NCBI GenBank assembly: GCA_035295845.1
Contig: DATGIF010000017.1
Coordinates: 62,001 to 126,000, forward strand
Length of the DNA stretch: 64,000 bases
Origin: Palsa-892 sp035295845
GTDB taxonomy: Bacteria > Pseudomonadota > Alphaproteobacteria > Rhizobiales > Xanthobacteraceae
Reading direction: 5' to 3'
Part shown: positions 8,238 through 18,349 of the stretch, in pieces
Layout of the letters: every line of letters begins with the position of its first letter
Position numbering within the stretch: position 1 is the first letter of the stretch
Notes under the pieces: model-generated
What the model saw: the letters and a program-made list of their open reading frames with translations, nothing else
Told to the model about the DNA's origin: nothing
The model's database searches: none
Translations under genes and position numbers: made by a program

Positions 8238-10594
8238 GCCCGCTCGACAAAGGAATCGATCACGCGCTTCTCGCCCGCTTTGTCGAACTGCACGGTGAGC
8301 TTATTGCCATCGACCTCACGCACTTCGCCGTAGCCGAATTTGACGTGAAACACGCGCTCGCCGAGCCCAAAAGCGGCACTCGGCGCGGCCGAGCCGCGAT
8401 TGACGACCTTGCCGTCAATGGTCACGGGGCCTTTGCCTTTAAAGCCGCGCTGACGCGTATCGGCAAAGCCCTTGGCATTGTTCTCGCTCCGCTGTGCCCG
8501 TCCGCGTTGCCAGCCGGGCGTGCCATAGGTCGAGGAAAACGGCTCGACGCGGTCGAAGCGGCTCGCGGGCTGACCCCAGCCGCCTTTCGCCTCGGCCACT
8601 TCGACGTTCGCCTCCGGCAATTCGTCGATAAAGCGGCTTGGCACAGTCGAATTCCAAAGACCATGGATACGCCGGTGCGAGGCGAAGTAAATGCGGGCGC
8701 GGCGGCGCGCGCGCGTAAGCCCGACATGGGCAAGCCGCCGCTCCTCTTCGAGGCCGGCGCGGCCTTGCTCGTCGAGCGAGCGCTGATGCGGCAGGAGACC
8801 TTCCTCCCAGCCCGGTAGAAATACGGTGTCAAATTCGAGTCCCTTGGCCGAATGCAGGGTCATGAGATTGACCGCATCTGCTTCCATGCCGCTTTCGGCG
8901 TCCATCACGAGCGAAATGTGTTCGAGAAAGCCCGGCAGATTGTCGAAAGCTTCCATCGAGCGCACGAGTTCCTTGAGATTTTCGAGGCGGCCCGCGGCGT
9001 CGGCCGAACGTTCGTTCTGCCACATGTCGGTGTAGCCCGACTCTTCGAGCACGATTTCGGCAAGCTCCGTGTGCGGCATCGCTTCCATCTGCCCGCGCCA
9101 GCGGTCGAACGAAAGCACGAGATCGCGCAACGCGCCGCGCGGCTTCGGCCTCAATTCTTCGGTTGCCGTGAGCGCGCGCGCCGCCTCCATCAACGGCGTG
9201 TTATTGGCGCGCGCGTAATCGTGCAGCGTCTGCATCGTCGAGTCGCCCAAGCCGCGCTTCGGCACATTGACGATGCGCTCGAAGGCAAGATCGTCGGCGG
9301 GCGAGACGATGCAGCGGAAATAGGCGAGCGCATCGCGGATTTCCGCGCGCTCGTAAAAGCGCGGGCCGCCGATCACGCGGTAAGGCAGCCCGAGCGTAAC
9401 GAAGCGGTCCTCGAACTCGCGCATCTGAAACGAGGCGCGCACGAGAACCGCGATTTGCGAAAGCTTGTGGTCCTGACGCCGCAGCGTTTCGATCTCATCG
9501 CCGATTTCGCGCGCCTCTTCCTCGGAATCCCAGGCACCGGTGACGGTCACCTTGTCGCCCTCTTCGCCTTCGGTGCGCAGCGTCTTTCCGAGCCGGCTTT
9601 CGTTGTGCGTGATCAGGTGCGCGGCAACGGCGAGGATATGGCCGGTCGAGCGATAGTTGCGCTCGAGCCGGATCACCTTGGCGCCGGGAAAATCGTGTTC
9701 GAAGCGCAGGATGTTGTCGACCTCGGCGCCGCGCCAGCCGTAGATCGATTGATCGTCATCGCCGACGCAGCAGAGATTGCGCTGGCCCTGCGCGAGCAGG
9801 CGAAGCCACAGATACTGCGCGACATTGGTATCCTGATATTCGTCAACGAGCATGTAGCGAAAACGCGACTGGTACTGCGCGAGAACCTCCGGCTCTTTGC
9901 CGAAGAGACGGATGTTCTCGAGCAAGAGATCACCGAAATCGACGGCGTTCAGCGTTTTCAATCGCTCCTGGTAGGCGGCGTACAATTCGCCCCCGCGCCC
10001 GTTGCCGAAGGAAGCGGCCTCGCCTGCGGACACCTTGTCGGGCAGAAGCCCGCGGTTTTTCCAGCCATCGATCATGGCGGCGAGCACGCGCGCGGGCCAG
10101 CGCTTGTCGTCGATATCGGCGGCGGAAAGAATTTGCTTCAACAGCCGAATCTGGTCGTCGGTGTCGAGAATGGTGAAGTTGGACTTGAGGCCCACGAGCT
10201 CGGCGTGGCGGCGCAGGATTTTCGCGCCGATCGAGTGGAAGGTGCCGAGCCACGGCATGCCTTCGACCGCTTCGCCGACCATGGCGGCGACGCGCTCCTT
10301 CATCTCGCGCGCCGCCTTGTTGGTGAAGGTGACGGCGAGGATCTGCGAGGGAAATGCGCGGCCGGTGGCGAGGATATGCGCGACGCGCGTGGTCAACACG
10401 CGCGTCTTGCCGGTGCCCGCACCCGCAAGCACGAGCACGGGGCCGTCGAGCGTCTCCACCGCCTCCAGCTGCTCGGGATTGAGCCCCTCGAGATAAGCGC
10501 CGCCCGCCGCGGCGCGGGCGCGCGCGGCAATGCCGCCGGGCTTCAGCGCCGGCGGATCAAAGGGATCGGGGTTCTGTTTCAGCGGCTCGGCCAC
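8234..10594 (-). CDS. uvrD: UvrD/PcrA-type superfamily 1 DNA helicase
   Basis: The 786-residue helicase has all SF1 motifs: Walker A LAGAGTGKTRVL, motif Ia TFTNKAAREM, Walker B VDEYQDTN, motif III DDDQSIYGWRGA, motif IV RLERNYRS, and motif VI HVGLTRARR. A C-terminal Tudor-like segment ends in VERA. It unwinds DNA in nucleotide-excision and mismatch repair. The frame stays open 450 bp further upstream into the opposite-strand pepP gene. I place the start at GTG 10594, after GAGAAAGA, because the family similarity begins there and it leaves a 132-bp divergent promoter region. Confidence 0.9.
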   Translation of the reverse strand: MAEPLKQNPDPFDPPALKPGGIAARARAAAGGAYLEGLNPEQLEAVETLDGPVLVLAGAGTGKTRVLTTRVAHILATGRAFPSQILAVTFTNKAAREMKERVAAMVGEAVEGMPWLGTFHSIGAKILRRHAELVGLKSNFTILDTDDQIRLLKQILSAADIDDKRWPARVLAAMIDGWKNRGLLPDKVSAGEAASFGNGRGGELYAAYQERLKTLNAVDFGDLLLENIRLFGKEPEVLAQYQSRFRYMLVDEYQDTNVAQYLWLRLLAQGQRNLCCVGDDDQSIYGWRGAEVDNILRFEHDFPGAKVIRLERNYRSTGHILAVAAHLITHNESRLGKTLRTEGEEGDKVTVTGAWDSEEEAREIGDEIETLRRQDHKLSQIAVLVRASFQMREFEDRFVTLGLPYRVIGGPRFYERAEIRDALAYFRCIVSPADDLAFERIVNVPKRGLGDSTMQTLHDYARANNTPLMEAARALTATEELRPKPRGALRDLVLSFDRWRGQMEAMPHTELAEIVLEESGYTDMWQNERSADAAGRLENLKELVRSMEAFDNLPGFLEHISLVMDAESGMEADAVNLMTLHSAKGLEFDTVFLPGWEEGLLPHQRSLDEQGRAGLEEERRLAHVGLTRARRRARIYFASHRRIHGLWNSTVPSRFIDELPEANVEVAEAKGGWGQPASRFDRVEPFSSTYGTPGWQRGRAQRSENNAKGFADTRQRGFKGKGPVTIDGKVVNRGSAAPSAAFGLGERVFHVKFGYGEVREVDGNKLTVQFDKAGEKRVIDSFVERA

Positions 10595-10726
10595 GGGCGA
10601 TCTTTCTCGAATCTCTTTGAGAACAAAATGGCATCGCCCGCCCGGTTTGGCGAGGGGATCAAGCGCTAAAAAGCCGCGATAGGTCGGGCATGGACGAGGT
10701 CTGGCGCGGGCCCTAGAACACGCCTG

Positions 10727-12565
10727 ATGTTTGAAGCGAAGTTCCAGACCTTCGATGCGAAGACCGATCCCGCGAAAGGGCGGGAGCGCGTCGCGGCGCT
10801 CCGCGCGGAACTCACCAAGCGCAAACTTGACGGCTTCATCGTGCCGCGCGCCGACGAGCACCAGAACGAATATGTGCCTGCCTGCGAGGACCGGCTTGGC
10901 TGGCTCACCGGATTTTCCGGCTCCGCCGGCGTCGCGGTGGTGCTCGCGGACAAGGCGGCGCTTTTCGTCGACGGCCGCTATACGATCGAGGCACGCGAAC
11001 AGGTCGATGCCTCCCTGCTTGCCATCGAACACCTGATCGAGCATCCGCCGGAAGAATGGATCGCGAAGAATCTGAAGCCGGGTGCGGCCTTCGGCTATGA
11101 CCCCACGCGCACCACGATCGACGGCGCCGAGAAGCTGAAAAAAGCCTGCGAGAAGGCAAAGGCAACGCTTTATCCGGTCCCCACGAATCCGGTCGATGCA
11201 ATCTGGACCGACCGGCCGCCACCGCCGCTTTCGCCCGTCACGCTGCGCGATCTAAGCCTCGCCGGTGAGACGAGCGAGCGGAAACTCGCGCGCATTCGCG
11301 AAGCGCTGAAGAAAGATCAGCTCGACGCCGCTGTTCTGTCCGATCCCGCCTCGGTCGCCTGGGCCTTCAATATTCGCGGCAACGATGTGTTGCATACGCC
11401 GCTGCCCCTCTCCTGGGCGATCGTGCCGCGCGAGGGGATGCCGTCGCTCTTCATCGACGGGCGCAAGCTTTCGAACACCGTGCGCGACGCGCTCGCAAAG
11501 CTTGCCTCCATCGAGGAACCAATCCAATTCACCGCCGCGCTTAAGAAGGTCGCAGCCGGCGGCCGTACGATTCGGCTCGATCAAGCCACGGCATCAAGCG
11601 CTCTTGCCGATGCGATCGAACAAGCGGGCGGCATCGTGTCGAAGGGCGCCGACCTGGTAACGCGCCTGAAAGCCGTCAAGAACGACGTCGAAATTTCCGG
11701 CATGCGCGAAGCGCACAAGCGCGATGGCGTCGCGCTCGCGCGCTTTCTCGCCTGGCTCGACGAGGAAGCGCCGAAGGGCGGCGTCGACGAAATTCTTGCG
11801 GTCAAGGCGCTCGAAACCTTTCGCCGCGAGACCGGCAAGCTCAAGGACATTTCCTTTCCCACCATTGCGGGCTCCGGGCCCCATGGGGCGATCGTACATT
11901 ATCGCGTGACCGAGAAGACGAACCGGAAGCTTTTGCCCGGCGATTTGTTCTTGATCGATTCCGGCGCGCAATACGAAGACGGCACTACCGATGTCACCCG
12001 CACCGTCGCGGTCGGCGAGCCGAACCATGAGATGCGCGAGCGCTTTACTCTCGTGCTCAAGGGTCACATCGCGATTGCGAGAAGCATCTTCCCTGAAGGC
12101 ACGGCCGGCTCGCAACTCGACGCCTTCGCGCGTGCGCCGCTGTGGATGGCCGGCCTCGACTACGACCACGGCACCGGTCATGGCGTCGGCAGCTATCTTT
12201 CGGTGCATGAAGGCCCGGCGCGGCTCTCGAAGCTCGGCACCGCGACGCTCGCCGCCGGCATGGTTCTTTCGAACGAGCCCGGCTACTACAAGACGGATGC
12301 CTACGGCATCCGTACCGAAAATTTAGTGCTGATCGTTCAAGCCGCGCCGCCGGCTGGCTCCGAGAAAAAACTGCTCGCCTTTGAAACGCTAACATTCGCG
12401 CCGATCGACCGGCGTCTCATCCTACCGAGCCATCTCACGCTCGAAGAACTCGGCTGGCTCGATCGCTATCATGCGCGCGTGCGCGAAGAGATCGCACCGC
12501 TCGTCGATGCGAAGACGTGTGCCTGGCTCAACGCCGCGACCACACCGCTCATCCGACAAGCTTGA
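10727..12565 (+). CDS. pepP: Xaa-Pro aminopeptidase (aminopeptidase P, M24 family)
   Basis: The 612-residue, three-domain form has two creatinase-like N-terminal domains (about 15-310) and a pita-bread M24 catalytic domain. The metal ligands are visible: two Asp in LIDSGAQYEDGTTDVTRT, His in GTGHGVGSYLSVHEGP, Glu in LSNEPGYY, and Glu in GIRTENLVLI. It removes N-terminal residues preceding proline and needs two metal ions, usually manganese. No signal peptide is present, so it acts in the cytoplasm. It diverges from uvrD and overlaps the tail of convergent ligA by 17 bp. Confidence 0.93.
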   Translation: MFEAKFQTFDAKTDPAKGRERVAALRAELTKRKLDGFIVPRADEHQNEYVPACEDRLGWLTGFSGSAGVAVVLADKAALFVDGRYTIEAREQVDASLLAIEHLIEHPPEEWIAKNLKPGAAFGYDPTRTTIDGAEKLKKACEKAKATLYPVPTNPVDAIWTDRPPPPLSPVTLRDLSLAGETSERKLARIREALKKDQLDAAVLSDPASVAWAFNIRGNDVLHTPLPLSWAIVPREGMPSLFIDGRKLSNTVRDALAKLASIEEPIQFTAALKKVAAGGRTIRLDQATASSALADAIEQAGGIVSKGADLVTRLKAVKNDVEISGMREAHKRDGVALARFLAWLDEEAPKGGVDEILAVKALETFRRETGKLKDISFPTIAGSGPHGAIVHYRVTEKTNRKLLPGDLFLIDSGAQYEDGTTDVTRTVAVGEPNHEMRERFTLVLKGHIAIARSIFPEGTAGSQLDAFARAPLWMAGLDYDHGTGHGVGSYLSVHEGPARLSKLGTATLAAGMVLSNEPGYYKTDAYGIRTENLVLIVQAAPPAGSEKKLLAFETLTFAPIDRRLILPSHLTLEELGWLDRYHARVREEIAPLVDAKTCAWLNAATTPLIRQA

Positions 12566-14696
12566 ACCACTCATCCTCGGAGAGCACCTTGACGCCGTGC
12601 GTTTTCGCTTCCGTAAGCTTCGAGCCCGCGCCCGGCCCCGCCACGACGTAATCGGTTTTCTTCGACACGGAACTTGCGACCTTGGCCCCTAACCGCTCGG
12701 CCATCGCCTTTGCCTCGTCGCGGGTGACTTTCTCGAGCGTGCCTGTGAACACGACAGTCTTGCCGGCGACCTTGCTGTCGGCCTTCGGCTTCTCGGCATC
12801 AAGGATTTTGACCTCCTTGGTGAGCCGCTCGACGATGCCGCGGTTATGCTTCTCGCCGAAATAAGCCTTAATGCCTTCGATCACGGTGTCGCCGATCTGA
12901 TCGATCGCATCCATATCGGCGGCAGCCTCCTTGTCGCCCTTGGCAACCTTGAGGCTCGCGGCATGAAATGCCTTCCACGAGCCATAGCCGCGCGCGAGCG
13001 CGAGAGCCGTGGTCTCGCCCACATGGCGGATGCCGAGCGCGTAGATAAAACGGTCGAGTGGAATCTCGCGTCGGTTGCGGATAGCCGTGAATAGATTGCG
13101 AATCGAGATTTCGCCGTAGCCTTCTTCTTCCTCGAGCTTGATCTTGGCGTTGCGCTTTTCCAGCGTGAAAATATCGGCGGGCTCCTTCACCCAGCCTTTT
13201 TCGAAAAACAACTCGATCTGCTTCTCGCCGAGGCCGTCGACATCGAAAGCGCGGCGCGAGGCGAAGAGCTTCAAATGTTCGATCTTCTGGAAGGGGCAGG
13301 CGAACTCGCCGCTGCAGCGGGCGCGCGCGCCTTCCTCCCCGCTTGCGGTCGTCTCGCGCACGATGTCGGTATGCAGCGGGCACGGGCACTTTTTCGGAAA
13401 ATGATAGGGCTTGGCCGATTTCGGCCGCTTGTCGATCACCACATCGACCACTTGCGGGATGACATCGCCGGCGCGCTGGATGATTACGGTGTCGCCGATG
13501 CGGATGTCGCGCCCTTCGCGCAGCTTTTCGCCATCGCCGCCGATGCCTTTGATGTAATCCTCGTTGTGCAAAGTTGCGTTCTGCACCACCACGCCGCCGA
13601 CCGTGACCGGCTCGAGTTGCGCGGTGGGGGTGAGCGTGCCGGTGCGGCCGACCGTGATCAAAATATCCTTGACGCGCGTAATTGCCCGTTCTGCCGCGAA
13701 CTTGTGCGCGATCGCCCAGCGCGGCTCGCGGCCGACGAAGCCGAGCCGCTCCTGCCAGTCGATGCGGTCGACCTTATAGACGACGCCGTCGATATCGTAG
13801 TCGAGGCTCGCGCGCCGCTCTTCGATCTCGCGATGAAAAGCGATGAGCTCGTCCACCGAGCGGCAGAGCCGGGCGAGCGGATTGGTGGTGAAACCGCAAG
13901 TCTTGAACCACTTGATCATGCCGGATTGTGTTTCAGCCGGCATTTCGCTCATCGCGCCCCAAGCATAGGCGAAGAAGCCGAGCGGGCGCGAAGCCGTGAT
14001 CTTCGGATCCTTCTGGCGCAATGATCCCGCCGCGGAATTTCGCGGATTGGCGAAGATCTGGCCGCCCGATTCTTTTTGCCGCTCGTTCAATTTCAGAAAG
14101 TCGGTCTTGGTCATATAGACCTCGCCGCGCACCTCGCAGGCGGCGGGGACACCATGACCCTTAAGCTTGTGCGGCACGTCCTTCAGTGTGCGGATGTTGG
14201 CGGTGACGTCTTCGCCCACGCTGCCGTCGCCGCGGGTGGCGGCGGTAACGAGTTCGCCTTTTTCGTAGCGCAGCGACATGGACAGCCCGTCGATCTTGGG
14301 CTCGGCGGAAAAGGCAATGGGCTCGTTGGCCGAGAGCTTGAGGAAGCGGCGGATACGCTCGACAAAATCGCGCACATCCTCTTCGCTGAAAGCATTGCCA
14401 AGCGAAAGCATCGGGAGGGCATGCCGCGCCTTGGCGAATTTGGCCGCGGGCGCGGCACCCACACGCTGCGAAAGGCTGGTGAGGGTTCGCAGGTTCGGAA
14501 AGCGCGCTTCGATCGCATTGTAGCGGCGGCGCAGTGCATCGTAGTCGGCGTCGGAAATCTTCGGCGCGTCTTCTTGATAATAAAGCCGGTCGTGTCCGGC
14601 GATCTCGGCTTCCAGCCGCGCGTGCTCGGCTTTCGCCTCTTTTTCGTTGAGGTCTTCGACCGCCTTCGGCGTGGCCCGTTTCTTCTTCGCGTTCAT
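12549..14696 (-). CDS. ligA: NAD-dependent DNA ligase
   Basis: The 715-residue ligase seals nicks in replication and repair. It shows the adenylation domain with the active lysine in EPKIDGLSM (about residue 125), the OB-fold region with VGRTGTLTP, four zinc-ligand cysteines around 435-465, helix-hairpin-helix motifs, and a C-terminal BRCT domain (KVAGKTVVFTGTLEKVTRDEA) ending in EWFKLVG. The start overlaps the recN stop as ATGA. It is the last gene of the long minus-strand run that begins at mraZ. Confidence 0.96.
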   Translation of the reverse strand: MNAKKKRATPKAVEDLNEKEAKAEHARLEAEIAGHDRLYYQEDAPKISDADYDALRRRYNAIEARFPNLRTLTSLSQRVGAAPAAKFAKARHALPMLSLGNAFSEEDVRDFVERIRRFLKLSANEPIAFSAEPKIDGLSMSLRYEKGELVTAATRGDGSVGEDVTANIRTLKDVPHKLKGHGVPAACEVRGEVYMTKTDFLKLNERQKESGGQIFANPRNSAAGSLRQKDPKITASRPLGFFAYAWGAMSEMPAETQSGMIKWFKTCGFTTNPLARLCRSVDELIAFHREIEERRASLDYDIDGVVYKVDRIDWQERLGFVGREPRWAIAHKFAAERAITRVKDILITVGRTGTLTPTAQLEPVTVGGVVVQNATLHNEDYIKGIGGDGEKLREGRDIRIGDTVIIQRAGDVIPQVVDVVIDKRPKSAKPYHFPKKCPCPLHTDIVRETTASGEEGARARCSGEFACPFQKIEHLKLFASRRAFDVDGLGEKQIELFFEKGWVKEPADIFTLEKRNAKIKLEEEEGYGEISIRNLFTAIRNRREIPLDRFIYALGIRHVGETTALALARGYGSWKAFHAASLKVAKGDKEAAADMDAIDQIGDTVIEGIKAYFGEKHNRGIVERLTKEVKILDAEKPKADSKVAGKTVVFTGTLEKVTRDEAKAMAERLGAKVASSVSKKTDYVVAGPGAGSKLTEAKTHGVKVLSEDEWFKLVG

Positions 14697-16363
14697 CGCG
14701 CCGCTCCCGCAATCAGCCGCTCGGCCGCCGCCCGCGCCTCTTCCGTCACTTCGGCGCCCGCGAGCATTCGCGCGATTTCTTCACGCTTCTGCTTTCGATC
14801 GAGTACCCGCATGCGGGTAACAACGCGATTGTTACCTGCCGGCTCCTTGCTCACCAGAAAATGATGGGTGGCGCGCGCGGCGACCTGCGGCGCGTGCGTC
14901 ACCGAAAGCACCTGCACCTTGGCACCAAGACGCGCGAGTCGCGCGCCGATCGCATCGGAAACGGCACCCCCCACCGCCGTGTCGATTTCATCAAAGACGA
15001 GGGTCGGCGCCGAGCCGCGATCGGCAAGCACGACCTTCAGCGCCAGCAGAAAGCGCGCAAGCTCCCCACCCGAGGCGACTTTCATCAACGGCCCCGGCCG
15101 CGCGCCCGGATTGGTGCGGACCCAGAATTCCACGCGGTCCTGGCCGTCCGCGCCCGCAAGCTCGCGGCTGCTCTCGATCTGGGTATTGAATTCGGCTCGT
15201 TCGAGCTTCAGCGGCGGAAGCTCGGCATTGACCGCTACATCGAGCGCAGCACCCGCTTTCTTGCGCGCCGCGGAAAGCTTGTCCGCCGCCACACGGTACG
15301 CTTCCTCCGCTTCCTTTTCCGCCGCTTGCAGCGCCGCGAGCCGTTCCGCGCCCTTGTCGATCGCTTCCGCATCGGCGGCAAAGCGCGCGGCCATGGCCGG
15401 AAGCTCATCGGCCGTAGTGCCGTACTTGCGCGCCGCTGCCCGCAGCGCGAAGAGCCGCTCTTCGATGCGCTCCAACTCCTTCGGATCGAAATCGGCGGCG
15501 GTAAGCGCGCGCTCGAGTCCGTCGCGAGCCTCTTCGAGTGCCGCGAGTGCCGCTTCCAACGCCTTCACCGGGGCACCGACGAGGTCAGCCGCGTCGGCAA
15601 CCCGCCGCTCGAGCCGCCGGAGCGCGGCCGAGAGCGAAGGCACGGGCGAGGCCGCGCCCGCAATCGCTTCATGCGCGTCCTTCAAATCTTCGGCGGCTTT
15701 TTCGGCGCGCATCAAGAGCGCGCGGCGGTCGGCAAGCGCTGCTTCCTCGCCGGCTTTCGGCGCGAGCGCGGTCAATTCATCGAGAGCATGACGCACATAA
15801 TCAGCCTCGGCGAAAACCTTGGCAACGCGGTCGCGCTCGGCGGCGACCGCCACGGTCGCCGCACGCCAAGCCTCCCACAGCCTGCCGACCTCGGCGACCC
15901 GGTCGAGATGCCCCGCAAAGGCATCGAGCAACAGGCGATGCGTGGCGGAATCGACAAGCGCGCGTTCGTCGTGCTGACCGTGGATCTCGACGAGGTTGCG
16001 GCCCACCTTGCGCAGCACCTGCACGCTCACCGGCTGATCGTTGATGAAAGCACGTGTCCGTCCGTCGGCGAGCTGCGTGCGCCTGAGAATCATCTCGCCT
16101 GCATTGTCGAGGCCATTCGCCGCAAGCACCTGTCGTGCTGGATGGTTCGCGGCAATGTCGAACGCCGCGGTGACCTGGCCCTGTTCCGCCCCCTCGCGGA
16201 CGAGAGAAGCGTCCCCGCGCGCGCCGAGCGCGAGCGAAAATGCGTCGAGCACGATCGACTTCCCGGCCCCGGTCTCGCCAGTGAGCGCCGAGAGCGCGCG
16301 CGAAAAATCGATGTCGAGACGATCGATCAGAACGATGTCGCGGATGGAAAGCTGGACCAGCAT
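14693..16363 (-). CDS. recN: DNA repair protein RecN
   Basis: The 556-residue SMC-like ATPase acts in double-strand-break repair. It has the Walker A GETGAGKSIVLDAF near residue 30, a long Ala/Glu/Arg-rich coiled coil from about 150 to 370, and the C-terminal Walker B/D-loop region with LVFDEIDTAVGG followed by VLSVTHAPQVAA. It sits between bamD and ligA; recN-ligA pairs are common in alphaproteobacteria. No SOS-box-like sequence was identified in the 53-bp gap to bamD. Confidence 0.95.
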   Translation of the reverse strand: MLVQLSIRDIVLIDRLDIDFSRALSALTGETGAGKSIVLDAFSLALGARGDASLVREGAEQGQVTAAFDIAANHPARQVLAANGLDNAGEMILRRTQLADGRTRAFINDQPVSVQVLRKVGRNLVEIHGQHDERALVDSATHRLLLDAFAGHLDRVAEVGRLWEAWRAATVAVAAERDRVAKVFAEADYVRHALDELTALAPKAGEEAALADRRALLMRAEKAAEDLKDAHEAIAGAASPVPSLSAALRRLERRVADAADLVGAPVKALEAALAALEEARDGLERALTAADFDPKELERIEERLFALRAAARKYGTTADELPAMAARFAADAEAIDKGAERLAALQAAEKEAEEAYRVAADKLSAARKKAGAALDVAVNAELPPLKLERAEFNTQIESSRELAGADGQDRVEFWVRTNPGARPGPLMKVASGGELARFLLALKVVLADRGSAPTLVFDEIDTAVGGAVSDAIGARLARLGAKVQVLSVTHAPQVAARATHHFLVSKEPAGNNRVVTRMRVLDRKQKREEIARMLAGAEVTEEARAAAERLIAGAAR

Positions 16364-16416
16364 CTGGGCTGGATTCTATCTCAGGAGGCGCCGCCTATCG
16401 CAAGCCGAAGGGCGAA

Positions 16417-17268
16417 TCAGCCCAGCGTGAATGCCTTGAACGCCTTGCTGATCCAGGAATCCTTGTTCTCGCGCGGCTCGCTGCCGCCCGATTGCACGAG
16501 TTTATAGGCGTCCTGATACCAGGGGCTATCGGGGAAGTTATGGCCGAGGACCGCGGCCGCGGTCTGCGCCTCGTTCACGATGCCGAGGGACATGTAGCAC
16601 TCGGTGAGCCGCATCAGCGCTTCCTCGACATGGCGGGTCGTCTGGTACTGGGTGACGACTGCCTTGAAACGGTTGATAGCGCCGATGAAGTTCCGCTTCT
16701 CGAGGTAGAAGCGGCCGATCATCATCTCCTTACCGGCGAGCTGGTCGCGCGCGACCTCGATCTTCTTCTTCGCGCTTTCGGCGTATTCGGTCTCGGGATA
16801 TTTGCGCGCGACTTCGGCGAGCGCCTGCATTGCTTTTTCGGTGCGGCCCTGGTCGCGGCTGATGTCGGGGATCTGATCGAAATAGGCGGACGCCATCAGA
16901 TATTGCGCGTAGGCGGCATCCGAGCTGCCGGGGTGCAGCGTGACGTAACGCTTCGCCGCCACCACCGTCTCGTCGTATTTGCCGCCCTCGTAATAGGCGA
17001 AGGCCGCCATCAAGAGCGACTTGCGTCCCCAATCCGAATAGGGATGCTGGCGGTCGACCTCCTCGAATTTCTTCGCCGAGTCGACGTATTCCTTCTGGTT
17101 CAGAAGCGTGAGGCCTTCGTTGTAAAGCTTGTCGGCCGGCTCGTCGGGAGGGATTGCGTTCTTGTCGTCGGCGCAGCCTACGAGCAGGGCTGCGGCAAAC
17201 GCAAAGGCAAGAAGCGCGGGAGAAAAGTGCCGACCTGCCCTCTGGAAGCGCTCGACCGGACCCATCAT
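16417..17268 (-). CDS. bamD: Outer-membrane assembly lipoprotein BamD
   Basis: The 283-residue lipoprotein is part of the BAM complex that inserts beta-barrel proteins. It has a signal peptide with a lipobox LLVGC (cysteine about residue 32), then TPR repeats typical of BamD, with the signatures LYNEGLTLLNQKEY, FEEVDRQHPYSDWGRKS and YRTRHVEE-like spacing near 215. It is 139 bp downstream of lpxC. The first two codons are both Met and the start could be either. Confidence 0.93.
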   Translation of the reverse strand: MMGPVERFQRAGRHFSPALLAFAFAAALLVGCADDKNAIPPDEPADKLYNEGLTLLNQKEYVDSAKKFEEVDRQHPYSDWGRKSLLMAAFAYYEGGKYDETVVAAKRYVTLHPGSSDAAYAQYLMASAYFDQIPDISRDQGRTEKAMQALAEVARKYPETEYAESAKKKIEVARDQLAGKEMMIGRFYLEKRNFIGAINRFKAVVTQYQTTRHVEEALMRLTECYMSLGIVNEAQTAAAVLGHNFPDSPWYQDAYKLVQSGGSEPRENKDSWISKAFKAFTLG

Positions 17269-17299
17269 CGACTGAAACCCGTCCCCACATCGCTCAGCC

Positions 17300-17318
17300 G
17301 CGCCGGCTTTGCCGGCGC
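17300..17318. repeat. Perfect 8-bp inverted repeat between lpxC and bamD
   Basis: GCGCCGGC-TTT-GCCGGCGC forms a very stable hairpin. On the minus strand it is not followed by a T-run, so it does not look like a full intrinsic terminator for lpxC. It lies 32 bp before bamD and could reduce read-through or protect mRNA ends. Confidence 0.4.
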
Positions 17319-17407
17319 CGGGAGGCCGTTTTTCTAAAGGTAAGACGAAGACCCCGCTACCGCGTTAATGCGCGATTAGGCCGCGATTATGGCAGTTGGT
17401 TAAGGGC

Positions 17408-18349
17408 TTAGGACTCGGCCCGGTAGGCGGGAACAGGGAGCGAAACGCCAAGATCGGCGTGTCCCCGCGTGCGCTTGCGGCTGGCTTCGACCACCGTCCA
17501 GGCCGAACGGTCGGCGGCGAGCGCTGATACGATCGCGGCATTCAGCTTGTGGCCGCCGCAGACCGAATGATAGCGGCCGAGAATCGGCAGACCCGCGAGC
17601 GCGAGATCCCCGAGCGCATCGAGCGCCTTGTGGCGGACGAACTCATCGGAATAGCGCAGGCCACCCGGATTGAGGACGCGGTCGTCGGCAAGGCAAATGG
17701 TGTTGTCGAGGGAGGCGCCGAGCGCGTAACCCGCGCTCCAGAGCTTGGCGACATCGCTCATGAAACCGAAGGTGCGGGCGCGCGCAAGATCGCGGCGGAA
17801 AACTTCAGGCGAGAGCGTCGCCGCATAACGCTGGCGGCCGATAAGGGAGTGGGTGAAGTCGATCTCGACCTCGAGGCGGAAGCCCGCGTCATAGGGCAGA
17901 AGCTCCCCGGTCGCGCGGCCTTCGGTCACGCGGATGGGCTTCAAAACCTTGAGATAACGGCGCGCCGCCTGCTGCTTTTCGATGCCGGCGGCGTCGATCG
18001 CTTCGACAAAGGCGGTGGCGCTGCCGTCGAAAATCGGCACCTCGCCGCCCTCGACCTCGACGATGACGTTGTCGACGCCAAGCCCGCTGAAAGCCGCGAG
18101 GAGATGCTCGACGGTCGAGCACATCAGGCCATGGGCGTCGCCGAGAACGGTGGCAAAATCGGTATTACGGACGGCGTGGGGAGCAACGGGAATTTGGCGG
18201 ATCGTGCCGTCGGCCAAGCGGTGAACAAAAACAATGCCGGTGCCGATCTCGGCAGGAAGGAGCGAAACCCGGGCCTCGGCACCGCAATGGACGCCACGGC
18301 CCATCAGGTCGACGCGCTCGGCGATCGTAGTTTGGTAAGCCGCCCGCAT
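17408..18349 (-). CDS. lpxC: UDP-3-O-acyl-N-acetylglucosamine deacetylase
   Basis: The 313-residue zinc enzyme performs the committed step of lipid A synthesis. The zinc ligands are visible in STVEHLLAAFSGLGVD (His) and FVRHKALDALGDLALAG (His and Asp). I use the internal ATG at 18349 rather than the GTG 57 bp upstream, because the family's N-terminus begins just before QTTIAERVDLMGRGVHCG. The gene follows ftsZ but is separated from it by a terminator and a 329-bp gap, so it likely has its own promoter. Confidence 0.93.
   Translation of the reverse strand: MRAAYQTTIAERVDLMGRGVHCGAEARVSLLPAEIGTGIVFVHRLADGTIRQIPVAPHAVRNTDFATVLGDAHGLMCSTVEHLLAAFSGLGVDNVIVEVEGGEVPIFDGSATAFVEAIDAAGIEKQQAARRYLKVLKPIRVTEGRATGELLPYDAGFRLEVEIDFTHSLIGRQRYAATLSPEVFRRDLARARTFGFMSDVAKLWSAGYALGASLDNTICLADDRVLNPGGLRYSDEFVRHKALDALGDLALAGLPILGRYHSVCGGHKLNAAIVSALAADRSAWTVVEASRKRTRGHADLGVSLPVPAYRAES

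Noticed and set aside
8852..10669. Long open frame (605 codons) on the plus strand
   Set aside because: Antisense to uvrD, whose helicase motifs are complete; the shadow protein has a His/Arg/Ala-rich composition typical of antisense frames.
10595..11044. Extended N-terminus of the helicase
   Set aside because: The extra 150 codons lie antisense to the start of pepP and have no helicase similarity; the GTG at 10594 with a ribosome-binding site gives the normal length.
14861..16507. Long open frame (548 codons) on the plus strand
   Set aside because: Antisense to recN with no motifs and biased composition.
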